Source: Amycolatopsis sacchari (lineage in GTDB: Bacteria > Actinomycetota > Actinomycetes > Mycobacteriales > Pseudonocardiaceae). From it: a DNA stretch of 64,000 bases. The notes beneath the pieces were generated by a model that saw only the letters and a program-made list of their open reading frames with translations, was not told where the DNA came from and searched no databases. The stretch is from contig NZ_FORP01000001.1 in NCBI RefSeq assembly GCF_900114035.1, positions 1 through 64,000 on the forward strand, read 5' to 3'. The translations under genes were made by a program, and so were the position numbers. The first letter of the stretch is position 1. Every line of letters starts with the position of its first letter. This document shows, piece by piece, positions 35,817-44,397 of this stretch.

Positions 35817-36893
35817 GTGAGCGACCCCAGCCCGGAAAGCCGTCCCGCGGAGCACCCTCTTGCGGACGGCCCGACCCCCGCCTCCACCGGCGAGGCCCCC
35901 ACGGCCGCCACGAACGGCGCCGCCCCGGAACGGTCCCGGACCGGCATCCCGGCCGCCTCTCGCATCGACGCGTCTCGCGGGGAGGCCTCCCGGGACGGCG
36001 CGACCCCAGGCGAGATGGCGCTTCCCGCGGCCGCCACCGCGCCGCCCACGCCCGGCGGCGGAACGGCCGCCGCCTCCGGCGGAACGGCTCCCGCCTCCGC
36101 CGAACCCCCGGCCGCTCCCGGTGGCAAGGCCCCCACGGCCTCCGGCGGAACGGCCCTCGCATCCGCCGAACCCCCAGCCGCTTCCGGCAGCCCAACCCGC
36201 GCCGCCTCTGCCGCCGAACCCCCGGCCGGATCGCCGCCCGCCTCGGGCACCGGAACCCCCGCCGCCCCCGCCGCCTCCGGCGCTGAAGCGCCCGCAACCC
36301 CGACCGCCACCCCCTCCCTGCTGCGCCAGGCGCTCAACATCCCCAACCTCCTCTCCCTCCTGCGCCTGGCCGGCGTCCCCGTCTTCCTGTGGCTGCTGCT
36401 CGGCCCCCGGGAGGACGGCTGGGCCCTGGCGCTGCTGGTGTTCAGCGCCCTCACCGACTGGCTCGACGGCAAGCTCGCCCGCTGGCTGAACCAGATGAGC
36501 CGCCTCGGGCAGTTGCTCGATCCCGCCGCCGACCGGCTCTACATCGCCGCCACGCTGGTCGCCTTCCTGGTCCGCGGCATCGTGCCCTGGTGGGTCGTCG
36601 CGCCGCTCGTGCTGCGGGAACTGGTCGTGGGCGTCTGCCTGGTCGTCCTGCGCCGCCACGGGTTCCTGCCGCCCGACGTCACCTACGCCGGCAAGGCCGC
36701 GACCTTCGTGCTGATGTACGCCTTCCCCCTCCTGCTGCTCACGCAGGGGGGCTCCGCCGTGGCCGCCGTCGCCCGCCCGTTCGCCTACGCGTTCACCGCC
36801 TGGGGCTGCGTGCTCTACCTGTGGTCGGGGGCGCTGTACGTGATCCAGACGATCTCGGCGGTCCGGGGTGCCGCCCGCACACCCGTGATGTAA
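35817..36893 (+). CDS. CDP-alcohol phosphatidyltransferase with long disordered N-terminus
   Basis: The 358-residue protein has about 165 residues of Ala/Pro/Gly/Thr-rich sequence. Next comes a membrane enzyme with NIPNLLSLLRLAGVPVFLW and the catalytic motif LTDWLDGKLARWLNQMSRLG then LLDPAADRLY (D-x-x-D-G-x-x-A-R...G...D...D). About four to five helices follow. The catalytic domain resembles PgsA/cardiolipin synthase-type CDP-OH-P transferases, which make phosphatidylglycerol phosphate or related lipids. The head region is unusual for the family. GTG start at 35817. Confidence 0.88.
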   Translation: MSDPSPESRPAEHPLADGPTPASTGEAPTAATNGAAPERSRTGIPAASRIDASRGEASRDGATPGEMALPAAATAPPTPGGGTAAASGGTAPASAEPPAAPGGKAPTASGGTALASAEPPAASGSPTRAASAAEPPAGSPPASGTGTPAAPAASGAEAPATPTATPSLLRQALNIPNLLSLLRLAGVPVFLWLLLGPREDGWALALLVFSALTDWLDGKLARWLNQMSRLGQLLDPAADRLYIAATLVAFLVRGIVPWWVVAPLVLRELVVGVCLVVLRRHGFLPPDVTYAGKAATFVLMYAFPLLLLTQGGSAVAAVARPFAYAFTAWGCVLYLWSGALYVIQTISAVRGAARTPVM

Positions 36894-36940
36894 GACTTCG
36901 CGCGAGATCCGCGCAGTGAAGGCACGAAAGGGGACCGCAG

Positions 36941-37324
36941 TTGTCCGCTCCAGAAGAGTTGCGCTACACCGAGGAGCACGAGTGGGTGGCCAGCGCCGCC
37001 GGTGACTCGGTCCGGGTGGGGATCACCGAGTTCGCGCAGGACCAGCTCGGCGACGTGGTGTTCGTCGAGCTGCCCGAGGTGGGCAAGCAGGTCAGCGCGG
37101 GCGACGTGTTCGGCGAGGTGGAGTCCACCAAGAGCGTCTCGGAGCTGTACGCGCCGCTCGACGGGGAGGTCGCGGCCGTCAACGACGCCGTTGTCGAGTC
37201 CCCCGAGCTGATCAACAGCGACCCCTACGGCGAGGGCTGGCTCATCGAGCTCAAGGTCGCCGATCCGGCCACCGTCGAAGGCCTGCTCGACGCCGACGCC
37301 TACCAGGCGCTGACCGCCGGATAA
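36941..37324 (+). CDS. gcvH: Glycine cleavage system H protein
   Basis: The 127-residue lipoyl carrier reads ELRYTEEHEWVASAAGDSVR and has the lipoyl-lysine site FGEVESTKSVSELYAP. It shuttles the aminomethyl group between the P and T proteins of glycine cleavage. The TTG start at 36941 follows AAAGGGGACC. It heads the gcvH-garA-merR-DUF151-merR order known from mycobacteria. No gcvP or gcvT is in the window. Confidence 0.96.
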   Translation: MSAPEELRYTEEHEWVASAAGDSVRVGITEFAQDQLGDVVFVELPEVGKQVSAGDVFGEVESTKSVSELYAPLDGEVAAVNDAVVESPELINSDPYGEGWLIELKVADPATVEGLLDADAYQALTAG

Positions 37325-37426
37325 CGCCCGGGACTTGGGGGAGCCCCAGCGCCTGCGACCGATCAGACACGGTACGTTGGCAGCACACGTTCTTCCGGTA
37401 ACACTTCAGTGGTGAGGAGAGCTCAG

Positions 37427-37891
37427 GTGAGCACGAACGACGGACCCGGCGTTCCCCCGGAGCAGTCTCCGGAGCGGACCTCGGTCTTCCGGGCCGATTT
37501 CCTGGCGGACGCGGAGGGCCACGAGCCGCCGGCGCCCGAGCCTTCGGTCGCCGGCGTCGACGCGCTGCCGGCGGGCTCGGCACTGCTGGTCGTCAAGCGG
37601 GGTCCCAACGCGGGCTCGCGGTTCCTGCTGGACCGCGACACCACCAGCGCGGGACGGCACCCCGACAGCGACATCTTCCTCGACGACGTCACGGTCTCCC
37701 GCCGGCACGCCGAGTTCCGGCGTGAGGGCGGCGAGTTCGTGGTGATCGACGTGGGCAGCCTCAACGGCACCTACGTCAACCGCGAACCGGTCGACCAGGC
37801 CGTCCTCGCCGGCGGGGACGAGGTGCAGATCGGCAAGTTCCGCCTGGTCTTCCTGACCGGCCCGGGGCACGGGGGCCAGGGGGCACGGTGA
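37427..37891 (+). CDS. garA: FHA-domain regulator GarA/OdhI
   Basis: The 154-residue protein has an N-terminal phosphoacceptor motif ERTSVFRADFLAD and a forkhead-associated domain (about residues 50-145). TTSAGRHPDSDIFLDDVTVS, RRHAEF and DVGSLNGTYVNREPV hold the phosphothreonine-binding residues. In relatives it inhibits 2-oxoglutarate dehydrogenase and glutamate metabolism until phosphorylated by Ser/Thr kinases. Here only one Thr (plus Ser) is present in the motif. GTG start after GAGGAGA. Next gene overlaps by 4 bp. Confidence 0.93.
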   Translation: MSTNDGPGVPPEQSPERTSVFRADFLADAEGHEPPAPEPSVAGVDALPAGSALLVVKRGPNAGSRFLLDRDTTSAGRHPDSDIFLDDVTVSRRHAEFRREGGEFVVIDVGSLNGTYVNREPVDQAVLAGGDEVQIGKFRLVFLTGPGHGGQGAR

Positions 37892-38634
37892 CGGCTGCCG
37901 GGCGGCCACAGCGCGAGGGGCTGAGCATCGGGGCCGTACTGGCGCAGCTGCGCTCGGACTTCCCCGACGTCACCATCTCCAAGATCCGGTTCCTCGAGTC
38001 GGAGGGGCTGGTGCGGCCCGGGCGCACGCCTTCGGGCTACCGGCAGTTCGCCCCGGCGGACGTCGAGCGCCTGCGGTTCGTGCTGTCCGCCCAGCGGGAC
38101 CACTACCTGCCGCTGAAGGTCATCAAGGAGCAGCTGGACGCCGCCGACAGCGGTGCGGCCGGGCCCGAGGTCACTCCGGTCCGGCTGCCCCGCAAGCTCG
38201 TCTCGCTGTCCTCGCCGGCCGGGGACGCGCTGCCCTCGGCCGAGGACTTCGCGCCGGGGCGCGAGGTCCGGCTGACCCGCGAGGAGCTGCTCGAGCAGGC
38301 GGGTGTCGACGCGGGCACGCTGGCCGAGCTGGAGCAGTACGGGCTCGTCCGGCCGGGGCCCGCCGGCTTCTACGACCCGGACTCGGTGCTCGTCGCGCGC
38401 ACCGTGCGGGCGATGACCGAGTTCGGCATCGAGCCGCGGCACCTGCGGGCGTTCCGCGCCTCGGCCGACCGGGAGGTCGGCCTGCTGGAGCAGATCGTCA
38501 CGCCCGTGTACCGGCACCGCGACGCCGACGCGAAGGCCCGCGCCGACGAGATGGTGCGCGAGCTGGCGGCGCTGTCCGTGACCCTGCACACGCTTCTGGT
38601 CAAAGCGGGCATCCGCGGTGTCACGGGCGGCTGA
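37888..38634 (+). CDS. ftsR: MerR-family regulator (FtsR type)
   Basis: The 248-residue protein has a MerR winged helix (LSIGAVLAQLRSDFPDVTIS, then KIRFLESEGLVRPGRTPSGY). A second DNA-binding-like domain (LTREELLEQAGVDAGTLAEL) follows, and a helical tail. It corresponds by position and sequence style to Rv1828/FtsR, described in corynebacteria as an activator of ftsZ. The GTG start overlaps garA by 4 bp. Confidence 0.85.
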   Translation: MTAAGRPQREGLSIGAVLAQLRSDFPDVTISKIRFLESEGLVRPGRTPSGYRQFAPADVERLRFVLSAQRDHYLPLKVIKEQLDAADSGAAGPEVTPVRLPRKLVSLSSPAGDALPSAEDFAPGREVRLTREELLEQAGVDAGTLAELEQYGLVRPGPAGFYDPDSVLVARTVRAMTEFGIEPRHLRAFRASADREVGLLEQIVTPVYRHRDADAKARADEMVRELAALSVTLHTLLVKAGIRGVTGG

Positions 38635-38860
38635 GTGCGGCCCCGTGCCCTGTCCCGGTCGGTAATGACACAGTTTCATGACTCTTCCTATCGCCCCGGA
38701 TGCCGTACCGTTGGTTGTGGGTTGCCGGACACCGAACGTGCTTGAGGCACATGCGAACTAGCGAGCACAGCGTCCACCGGGCGGGTAGCGTCGAGGATGT
38801 CGGCGCGGGCACGGCCGCAGGGCGCTGCAGCCCGCGCACAGGAGAGGGAGGCGAAGTCCG
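38635..38860 (+). promoter_or_regulatory. Upstream region of the DUF151 gene
   Basis: This 226-bp gap must hold the promoter of the nuclease-like gene. GGAGAGGGAGGCG before the ATG at 38861 is a strong ribosome-binding site. No further element could be fixed by eye. Confidence 0.35.
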
Positions 38861-39334
38861 ATGAGCGAGATGCGCGTCGTCGGCGTGCGGGTCGAGCTGC
38901 CCGCGAATCAGCCGATCTTGCTGCTGCGGGAGACGGAGGGCGAGCGCTACCTCCCGATCTGGATCGGATCCGTGGAGGCCACGGCCATCGCGCTCGAACA
39001 GCAGGGCGTGCGGCCGGCGAGGCCGCTGACGCACGATCTCCTCAAGGAGGTCATCGGCGCGCTCGGGCGGGAGCTGGAGCACGTCGTGATCACCGATCTG
39101 CGCGAGGGCACCTTCTTCGCGGAGCTGGTGTTCGACGGCAACGTGCGCGTTTCCGCGCGCCCCAGCGACTCGGTCGCGCTCGCGCTGCGGGTCGGGGTGC
39201 CGATCCACGCCGTGGACTCGGTGCTCGAAGAGGCCGGCCTGATCATCCCCGACGAGCAGGAGGACGAGGTCGAGAAGTTCCGCGAGTTCCTCGACTCCGT
39301 CTCACCCGAGGACTTCCGCGGGGCCGACACCTGA
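38861..39334 (+). CDS. Bifunctional nuclease family protein (DUF151)
   Basis: The 157-residue protein has MRVVGVRVELPANQPILLLR at the start, then YLPIWIGSVEATAIALEQQG and SARPSDSVALALRVGVPIHA, the hallmark of the BFN/DUF151 family. An acidic tail (DEQEDEVEKF) closes it. Plant members have RNase and DNase activity; bacterial roles are unsettled. It has its own upstream region within the conserved gcvH-garA block. Confidence 0.93.
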   Translation: MSEMRVVGVRVELPANQPILLLRETEGERYLPIWIGSVEATAIALEQQGVRPARPLTHDLLKEVIGALGRELEHVVITDLREGTFFAELVFDGNVRVSARPSDSVALALRVGVPIHAVDSVLEEAGLIIPDEQEDEVEKFREFLDSVSPEDFRGADT

Positions 39335-39568
39335 GCCCCCGTCCCGCCGCGGACAGCTGATCCGGATGACGGCTGAATAACTGGTCGGGGCCGCCGCGCG
39401 TCGCGTTGACCAGTGGGGCCACCACGCTTACCGTCTAAGGCGGTAAATCGCCAAGGTGCAATTCCCCCCGGACCGGGGTGCACGCCGCGGTTCGCCGGCA
39501 GGGGTTCCGCTCCCGGGACCCCGGTGCTTGTTTCGACCGGCCGCCCGGCCGGGCGAGGGGAGGCATGC

Positions 39569-40135
39569 GTGGTCGACGAGAGGCCGATCAAGGCGGTCGA
39601 CGGAGAGCAGGGTGAGCTGTTCCCTGATTCGTCCCTGCCGGATGAGCTGGTCGGTTACCGGGGGCCCGCGGCCTGCCAGATCGCCGGGATCACCTACCGG
39701 CAGCTCGACTACTGGGCCCGCACGAAGCTCGTCGCCCCGAGCATCCGCACCGCGCACGGCTCGGGTTCCCAGCGCCTGTACTCCTTCAAGGACATCCTGG
39801 CGCTCAAGATCGTGAAGCGTTTACTGGACACGGGCGTCTCGCTGCAGAACATCAGGGTCGCGGTGGACCACCTGCGGGCCCGCGGGGTCGCCGACCTGGC
39901 GAAGGTGACGCTGGTGTCGGACGGCACCACCGTGTACGAGTGCACCTCGCCGGAGGAGATCGTCGATCTGCTGCAGGGCGGGCAGGGCGTGTTCGGCATC
40001 GCCGTGAAGGTCCCGATGCAGGAGATCAGCGGCACGATCCACGAGTTCCCGGCCGAGCGCGCCGACGGCGGGCACGTCGAAGCCGTCGTGCCGGACGAGC
40101 TGAGCCAGCGGCGCAACGCCCGCCGTACGGGCTGA
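39569..40135 (+). CDS. MerR-family regulator of the Rv1830 (McdR/ResR) type
   Basis: The 188-residue protein has an N-terminal MerR helix-turn-helix (GYRGPAACQIAGITYRQLDY, then WARTKLVAPSIRTAHGSGSQ, RLYSFKDILALKIVKRLL). The C-terminal domain includes YECTSPEEIVDLLQGGQGVF. It corresponds to Rv1830, a growth- and drug-resilience-linked regulator in mycobacteria. The GTG at 39569 follows GAGGGGAGG. The glycine riboswitch begins about 15-30 bp after its stop. Confidence 0.88.
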   Translation: MVDERPIKAVDGEQGELFPDSSLPDELVGYRGPAACQIAGITYRQLDYWARTKLVAPSIRTAHGSGSQRLYSFKDILALKIVKRLLDTGVSLQNIRVAVDHLRARGVADLAKVTLVSDGTTVYECTSPEEIVDLLQGGQGVFGIAVKVPMQEISGTIHEFPAERADGGHVEAVVPDELSQRRNARRTG

Positions 40136-40149
40136 AATTACCTGCGGGT

Positions 40150-40380
40150 AGTGTGAAGCCCGCAGTCGCCGAAGCCGCGCGGGAGAGACCGAGCCCCCAC
40201 CCGGGCCCGGCGCCGAAGGAGCAACTCCTCCCCGGAACCTCTCAGGCCCCCGGACCGCGCGGACGAGACGCCTCTGGAAAGTGGGTCCCGGCCACAACCC
40301 GGAACTCCGCCGACGGTGCAAGCCCGGCCCAACGCAACGGGTGAACCTCTCAGGCGCCTTCACGGCATGGACAGAGTGGG
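40150..40380 (+). ncRNA. Tandem glycine riboswitch
   Basis: Aptamer I has GCGGGAGAGACC, GCGCCGAAGGAGCAA, ACCTCTCAGGC, GGACCGC and GACGCCTCTGGAAAG. Aptamer II has CTCCGCCGACGGTGCAAGC, GTGAACCTCTCAGGCG, CCTTCACGGC and GGACAGAGTGGGG. Two CTCTCAGGC cores with a short linker are diagnostic of the paired glycine aptamers. The paired form usually precedes gcv genes. Here it is followed by an intact terminator and then a convergent gene. Confidence 0.93.
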
Positions 40381-40381
40381 G

Positions 40382-40421
40382 AGGCCCGGACACCAGCTTG
40401 GTGTCCGGGCCTGTTTCTTTT
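40382..40421 (+). terminator. Intrinsic terminator after the glycine riboswitch
   Basis: AGGCCCGGACACC, loop AGCTT, GGTGTCCGGGCCT: a perfect 13-bp stem followed by GTTTCTTTT on the plus strand only. It starts directly after the 3' end of aptamer II, so it could be the expression platform. Confidence 0.92.
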
Positions 40422-40427
40422 CCAGGC

Positions 40428-42353
40428 TCAGCCGCTGGTGAGCCCGGCCGCCTTGAAGTCGGCCTGCTGGGCGGGTTCCCGCAGGTAGTCGCGGAAGACC
40501 TGGGCCGCGCGGGCCTGCACCTCGTCCACCGTGGCACCGGCCAGCCCGAGGAACGGGTAGTCGGCGGAGGGGGCGTTGGCGACCGACTCGGCGGGGGAGC
40601 CGACCATGCCGGGTTTGGTGGTCTGCAGCTGGTCGACCCAGTAGGAGTTCTCGGGCACCCAGGCGGCGGGCAGGCCGCCGATGGCCGCGAGGTCGGCCTT
40701 GCCGGTCAGCGCGTCGAGGACCTGCTGGGACGGGATCGCCCGCACCTCGATGTGGACGCAGTGGGCGTGCACGACGGTGTTGGCCTGGTTCCACCGGTTC
40801 GCGGCGGCCTCGACGGGTTTCTGCGCGGTCGGCGTGACCACGACGGACATCGTCGAGTCGCCCTCGGTGCAGGCGTTGGCCTGGGCCTCGGCGCGGCTGT
40901 TGACGGTGTTGTTGGCCCAGCTCCAGCCCAGCAGCCCGACGACGAGCAGCACGACGAACACCCCGGCGACGATCGGCCACTTCGCGACCTTGCGGCGCCC
41001 GGCGACCTTGCCCATGGCGCGGTGCGTGCCGGTAGCGCTGCTGCGGCCCTCGGAGACGACGCGGTGGCCGCCCGTGGCGGTTGACCGGCCCTCGGAGACG
41101 ACGCGGTGGCTGCCCGTGGTGGTGGAGCGGCCCTCGGACACGGCGCGGTGGCTGCCGGTCGTCGTGGTGCGGTTCTCGCCGGTGTCGGTGGCGCGGACGG
41201 GGCGGTGGCTGCCGGTCGAGGTGGCGCGACCCTCGCGGGTGCGGAAGCCGCCCGTGGAGGTGGAGCGGCCTTCGGAGACGGCGGGGTGGTTGCCGCTTCG
41301 CGTGGCGCGGCCTTCGGTGGGGGTGCCGCCGACGGCGGGGTAGTTGCCGCTGCGCGTGGCGCGGCCTTCGCCCGCGGCGCGGAAGCTGCCGCTGCGCGTC
41401 GAGCGACCCTCGGTGCGGGAGCCGCCGATGGCGGGGAAGTTCCCGCTGCGGGTGGCCTGGCCTTCGGTGGGGGTGCTGCCGACGGCGGGGAAGTTGCCAC
41501 TGCGGGTGGTCTGGCCTTCGGTGGGGGTGCTGCCGATGGCGGGGAAGTTGCCGCTGCGGGTGGCGCGGCCTTCGGCGGGGGCGTCGCCGATGGCGGGGAA
41601 GTTCCCACTGCGGGTGGCCTGGCCTTCGGTGCGGGAGCCGCCGATGGCGGGGAAGTTCCCACTGCGGGTGGCGTGGCCCTCGGCCGGGTAGCCACCGCTG
41701 CGCGTGGCGCGGCCTTCCGTGGGGTGACTGCCGCTCCGCGTGGCGCGGCCCTCCGCGGCGGAGCCGCCGACCGCGGGGTAGTTCCCGCCGCGCGTCCCGC
41801 GGCCTCCGGTGCCATCTACTGCCGGGAAGTTCCCGCTACGAGCGCCCCTGCCTTCGCCGGGGGCGCCGTCCACCGCCGGGAAACCGCCGCTGCGCGTGGC
41901 GCGACGGTCCGTGGGGGAACCGCCGACCGGCGGAAAGCTGCCGCTGCGGGTGGCCCTGCCTTCACTAGGAGTGCCGCCTACCGCAGGGAAGTTCCCGCTG
42001 CGCGTGGCGCGGCCGGGCTCACCGAAGGCATTGAAGCCATCGGGCTCGTCGGCAGGCTCGGGGGCGGGGCGGCGGAGGCCGACCGTCGTGCGGTTGGCCT
42101 CGGAACGCCCTCCAGGCAAGGGAAAATCACCTTCGTCGGTCACCGCGGGGATCGTGCGCGTGCGCTCGTCGACGGGAGGAAGGGGGCGCTGCGGGCGGTT
42201 CAGCGCCGGCTGTCCAGGCCGCATCGGTGCCCGGCCGTACTGCGGCTGCCTCGGATGCGCGGCGTTGCCCGGTCCGCCCGCCGGCCGCCGCGGCTCCTGC
42301 GGTCGCTCAGGGAGGCGAGGAGCGGGATCGTCGTCCCGGCTGTGACGCCCCAT
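40428..42353 (-). CDS. Repeat-rich single-pass membrane protein with partial substrate-binding-like domain
   Basis: The 641-residue protein has a Pro/Arg-rich head. A long disordered region (about 114-445) is built of two repeat types: first ATRSGNFPAIGG-TPTEGQ units of about 18-20 residues, then SEGRSTTTGSHRVV units of 14. One membrane segment (WPIVAGVFVVLLVVGLLGWS, about 458-480) follows, and then an outer domain of about 160 residues. That domain (MSVVVTPTAQKPVEAAANRW, DLAAIGGLPAAWVPENSYWV) resembles the start of solute-binding-like domains, but looks shortened. Its 3' end faces the riboswitch. Confidence 0.8.
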   Translation of the reverse strand: MGRHSRDDDPAPRLPERPQEPRRPAGGPGNAAHPRQPQYGRAPMRPGQPALNRPQRPLPPVDERTRTIPAVTDEGDFPLPGGRSEANRTTVGLRRPAPEPADEPDGFNAFGEPGRATRSGNFPAVGGTPSEGRATRSGSFPPVGGSPTDRRATRSGGFPAVDGAPGEGRGARSGNFPAVDGTGGRGTRGGNYPAVGGSAAEGRATRSGSHPTEGRATRSGGYPAEGHATRSGNFPAIGGSRTEGQATRSGNFPAIGDAPAEGRATRSGNFPAIGSTPTEGQTTRSGNFPAVGSTPTEGQATRSGNFPAIGGSRTEGRSTRSGSFRAAGEGRATRSGNYPAVGGTPTEGRATRSGNHPAVSEGRSTSTGGFRTREGRATSTGSHRPVRATDTGENRTTTTGSHRAVSEGRSTTTGSHRVVSEGRSTATGGHRVVSEGRSSATGTHRAMGKVAGRRKVAKWPIVAGVFVVLLVVGLLGWSWANNTVNSRAEAQANACTEGDSTMSVVVTPTAQKPVEAAANRWNQANTVVHAHCVHIEVRAIPSQQVLDALTGKADLAAIGGLPAAWVPENSYWVDQLQTTKPGMVGSPAESVANAPSADYPFLGLAGATVDEVQARAAQVFRDYLREPAQQADFKAAGLTSG

Positions 42354-42484
42354 CGGGTAGTCCCTTCAACTCTGCGTGCATAGTCGGCAAACGCGTTCAC
42401 CCTAACAGGGGTAGAGCGTTAGGAAAACGTGATGCGCCCGTGAGGGCGAAAAAACTTACCGTCACCACACAAAAGATCAAGGAA

Positions 42485-43357
42485 TCACTTGTGAAGCGAA
42501 AGTAAGTAGTGGCACTGCGCTATCAGCCTGTTGCGCAGCGGGGCCGCACGGCGGGCGAACCCGCCCTGCAGCCGGGCGTATTCGGCGCGCCCGGACGGGG
42601 TTTCGATGCGCACGGGCTCGTACCCGAGCGCGGAAAGATCATACGGACTCGCCCGCATGTCCAGTTCGCGGATCTCCACGGCGAGTTCGAAGCAGTCGGC
42701 GAGCAGTTCCGACGGGACAAACGGATCCAGCTTGTAACAAACCTTGTACAAATCCATGTTCGCGTGGAGGCAGCCCGGCTGTTCCAGCTCGGGTTGGGTC
42801 TCCCTCGTCGGCTGCAGCGCGTTCCGAGGCCGGGCGGGCGCGGTGAAGAAGCGGAACGCGTCGTAGTGCCCGCACCGGATGTCGAGCGAGTCCACGACGG
42901 CGTCCGTACCCGCGCCACCCAGCCGTAGCGGCAGCTGGTTGTGCCGCACCTGCTCGGGGCTCTGCCGGTACACCATGGCCCACTCGTGCAGCCCGAAACA
43001 GCTCAGCCGGGGCGCGCGGCTCGCCGTCTTTTCCAGCAGGGCAAGGAAATACCGCGTCGTCTGCGCCTTCTTCTCCGTGAAGGCGGCCAGGTCGAGCGCC
43101 ACGCCGCCCTCGACGCGGACGTAGCCGGGCCGCTCCAGGAACCGCTCGCCACCGGCCAGCACGACACCGGCACCGGGGTGCCAGCGCTCCAGGTGCCCCG
43201 GCCGGTACGAGTAGTACTCGAACAGGAAGTCCAGCACGGGGTGCTTCTCCCCGCGGGACCGCCGTTCCTGCCGGGGCCGCGTCCAGCGCCGCATGCGCTC
43301 GGCGTGTGCCCGCTCGCGCTCGCCCCACTCCTCCGGCGCCAGCACGCGCATGGTCAC
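42485..43357 (-). CDS. Conserved actinobacterial protein (often annotated 3-methyladenine DNA glycosylase)
   Basis: The 290-residue protein has strongly conserved-looking motifs HPVLDFLFEYYSYRPGHLER, FGLHEWAMVYR, EQPGCLHANMDLYK and LDMRASPYDLSALGYEP, as in a family often named 3-methyladenine DNA glycosylase. I see no helix-hairpin-helix or AAG glycosylase fold motif, so the enzyme name is weak. The GTG at 43357 overlaps the upstream CBS-protein gene by 4 bp; an ATG two codons later is also possible. Confidence 0.8.
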   Translation of the reverse strand: MTMRVLAPEEWGERERAHAERMRRWTRPRQERRSRGEKHPVLDFLFEYYSYRPGHLERWHPGAGVVLAGGERFLERPGYVRVEGGVALDLAAFTEKKAQTTRYFLALLEKTASRAPRLSCFGLHEWAMVYRQSPEQVRHNQLPLRLGGAGTDAVVDSLDIRCGHYDAFRFFTAPARPRNALQPTRETQPELEQPGCLHANMDLYKVCYKLDPFVPSELLADCFELAVEIRELDMRASPYDLSALGYEPVRIETPSGRAEYARLQGGFARRAAPLRNRLIAQCHYLLSLHK

Positions 43358-44397
43358 GCCGCCACGTGCGTGCCGTCGCGGACCGTGCCGACGTACTCCT
43401 CGACGAGGTCCTCCAGCGCGACGACGCCCACCGGCCGTCCGGCCGTGTCGAGCACGCGCGCCAGGTGCGAACCCTCCGCCCGCATGGCCGACAACGCCTC
43501 GTCGAGGCGGGTGCCCGAGGGCAGGTCGGTGAACGCGCGGATCCGGTCCGCGGCGATCGTGGTCGCGGGTGCGTCGCCGATCTGGTCCAGCACGTCCTTC
43601 ACGTGCAGGTACCCGATCAGCTCCCCGGCCGCCGAGCAGAGCGGGTACCGCGAGAAGCCGGTCTCCGACACCGCCCGCTCGACCTCCCCGACCGTCGGCG
43701 CGGGGGACAGCGTCTTCAGCTCGTTCAGCGGCACCAGGACGTCGGCCACGGTCTTGCGCACCGACGACAGCGTCTGGCTCAGCCGCTCGTGCTCCGACTG
43801 CTCCAGCAGCCCCTCCCGCCGCGACTCGCTGAGGAGCTCGGCCAGCTCCGCCGAGGTGTAAGCGGTTTCCAGCTCGTCCTTCGGCTCCACCTTGACCACG
43901 CGCAGCAGCGAGTTCGCGAGGAAGTTCAGCAGCCAGATGAACGGCCGCGCGAGCTTCACCCACCCCACGTGCACGGGCACCAGCCACAGCGCCAGGCGCT
44001 CGGGGTCGGCGATCGCCAGGTTCTTCGGCACCATCTCGCCGATCAGCACGTGCAGGATGGTGATGAACGCCAGCGCGATCGCGAACGAGATCGCGTGCAC
44101 CAGCACCTCGGGCATGTGCACCAGCTCGAAGAACGCGCCGAGCCGGTGCGCGACGGCGGGCTCGCCGAGGCGGCCCAGCAGCAGCGAGCAGATCGTGATG
44201 CCCAGCTGCGCGCCCGCGAGCATGAGCGAGACGTGCCTGCTGGCGTTGATCACGATCTTCGCGCGCGTCTTGCCCTGTTCCAGCAGCGCTTCCAGCCGGT
44301 CGCGGCGCGAGGAGATCAGGGTGAACTCCGCGCCGACGAAGAACGCGTTGGTCAGCAGCAGCACCACGACGAGGACGATGGCGAGCCAGTCGTTCAT
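43354..44397 (-). CDS. CNNM/CBS-domain membrane protein (HlyC/CorC family), short form
   Basis: The 347-residue protein has a DUF21/CNNM membrane domain (WLAIVLVVVLLLTNAFFVGA, SLMLAGAQLGITICSLLLGR, FITILHVLIGEMVPKNLAI) and two CBS domains (from about residue 215). It lacks the C-terminal CorC_HlyC domain of its neighbour. Relatives are linked to Mg2+/Co2+ transport, not haemolysis. It sits between two genes with 4-bp overlaps, so the three are one operon. Confidence 0.9.
   Translation of the reverse strand: MNDWLAIVLVVVLLLTNAFFVGAEFTLISSRRDRLEALLEQGKTRAKIVINASRHVSLMLAGAQLGITICSLLLGRLGEPAVAHRLGAFFELVHMPEVLVHAISFAIALAFITILHVLIGEMVPKNLAIADPERLALWLVPVHVGWVKLARPFIWLLNFLANSLLRVVKVEPKDELETAYTSAELAELLSESRREGLLEQSEHERLSQTLSSVRKTVADVLVPLNELKTLSPAPTVGEVERAVSETGFSRYPLCSAAGELIGYLHVKDVLDQIGDAPATTIAADRIRAFTDLPSGTRLDEALSAMRAEGSHLARVLDTAGRPVGVVALEDLVEEYVGTVRDGTHVAA

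Noticed and set aside
40281-42383. Plus-strand genes after the glycine riboswitch
   Set aside because: The frames are antisense to the repeat-rich protein and have no ribosome-binding site or recognisable domain, so the riboswitch has no credible sense target here.
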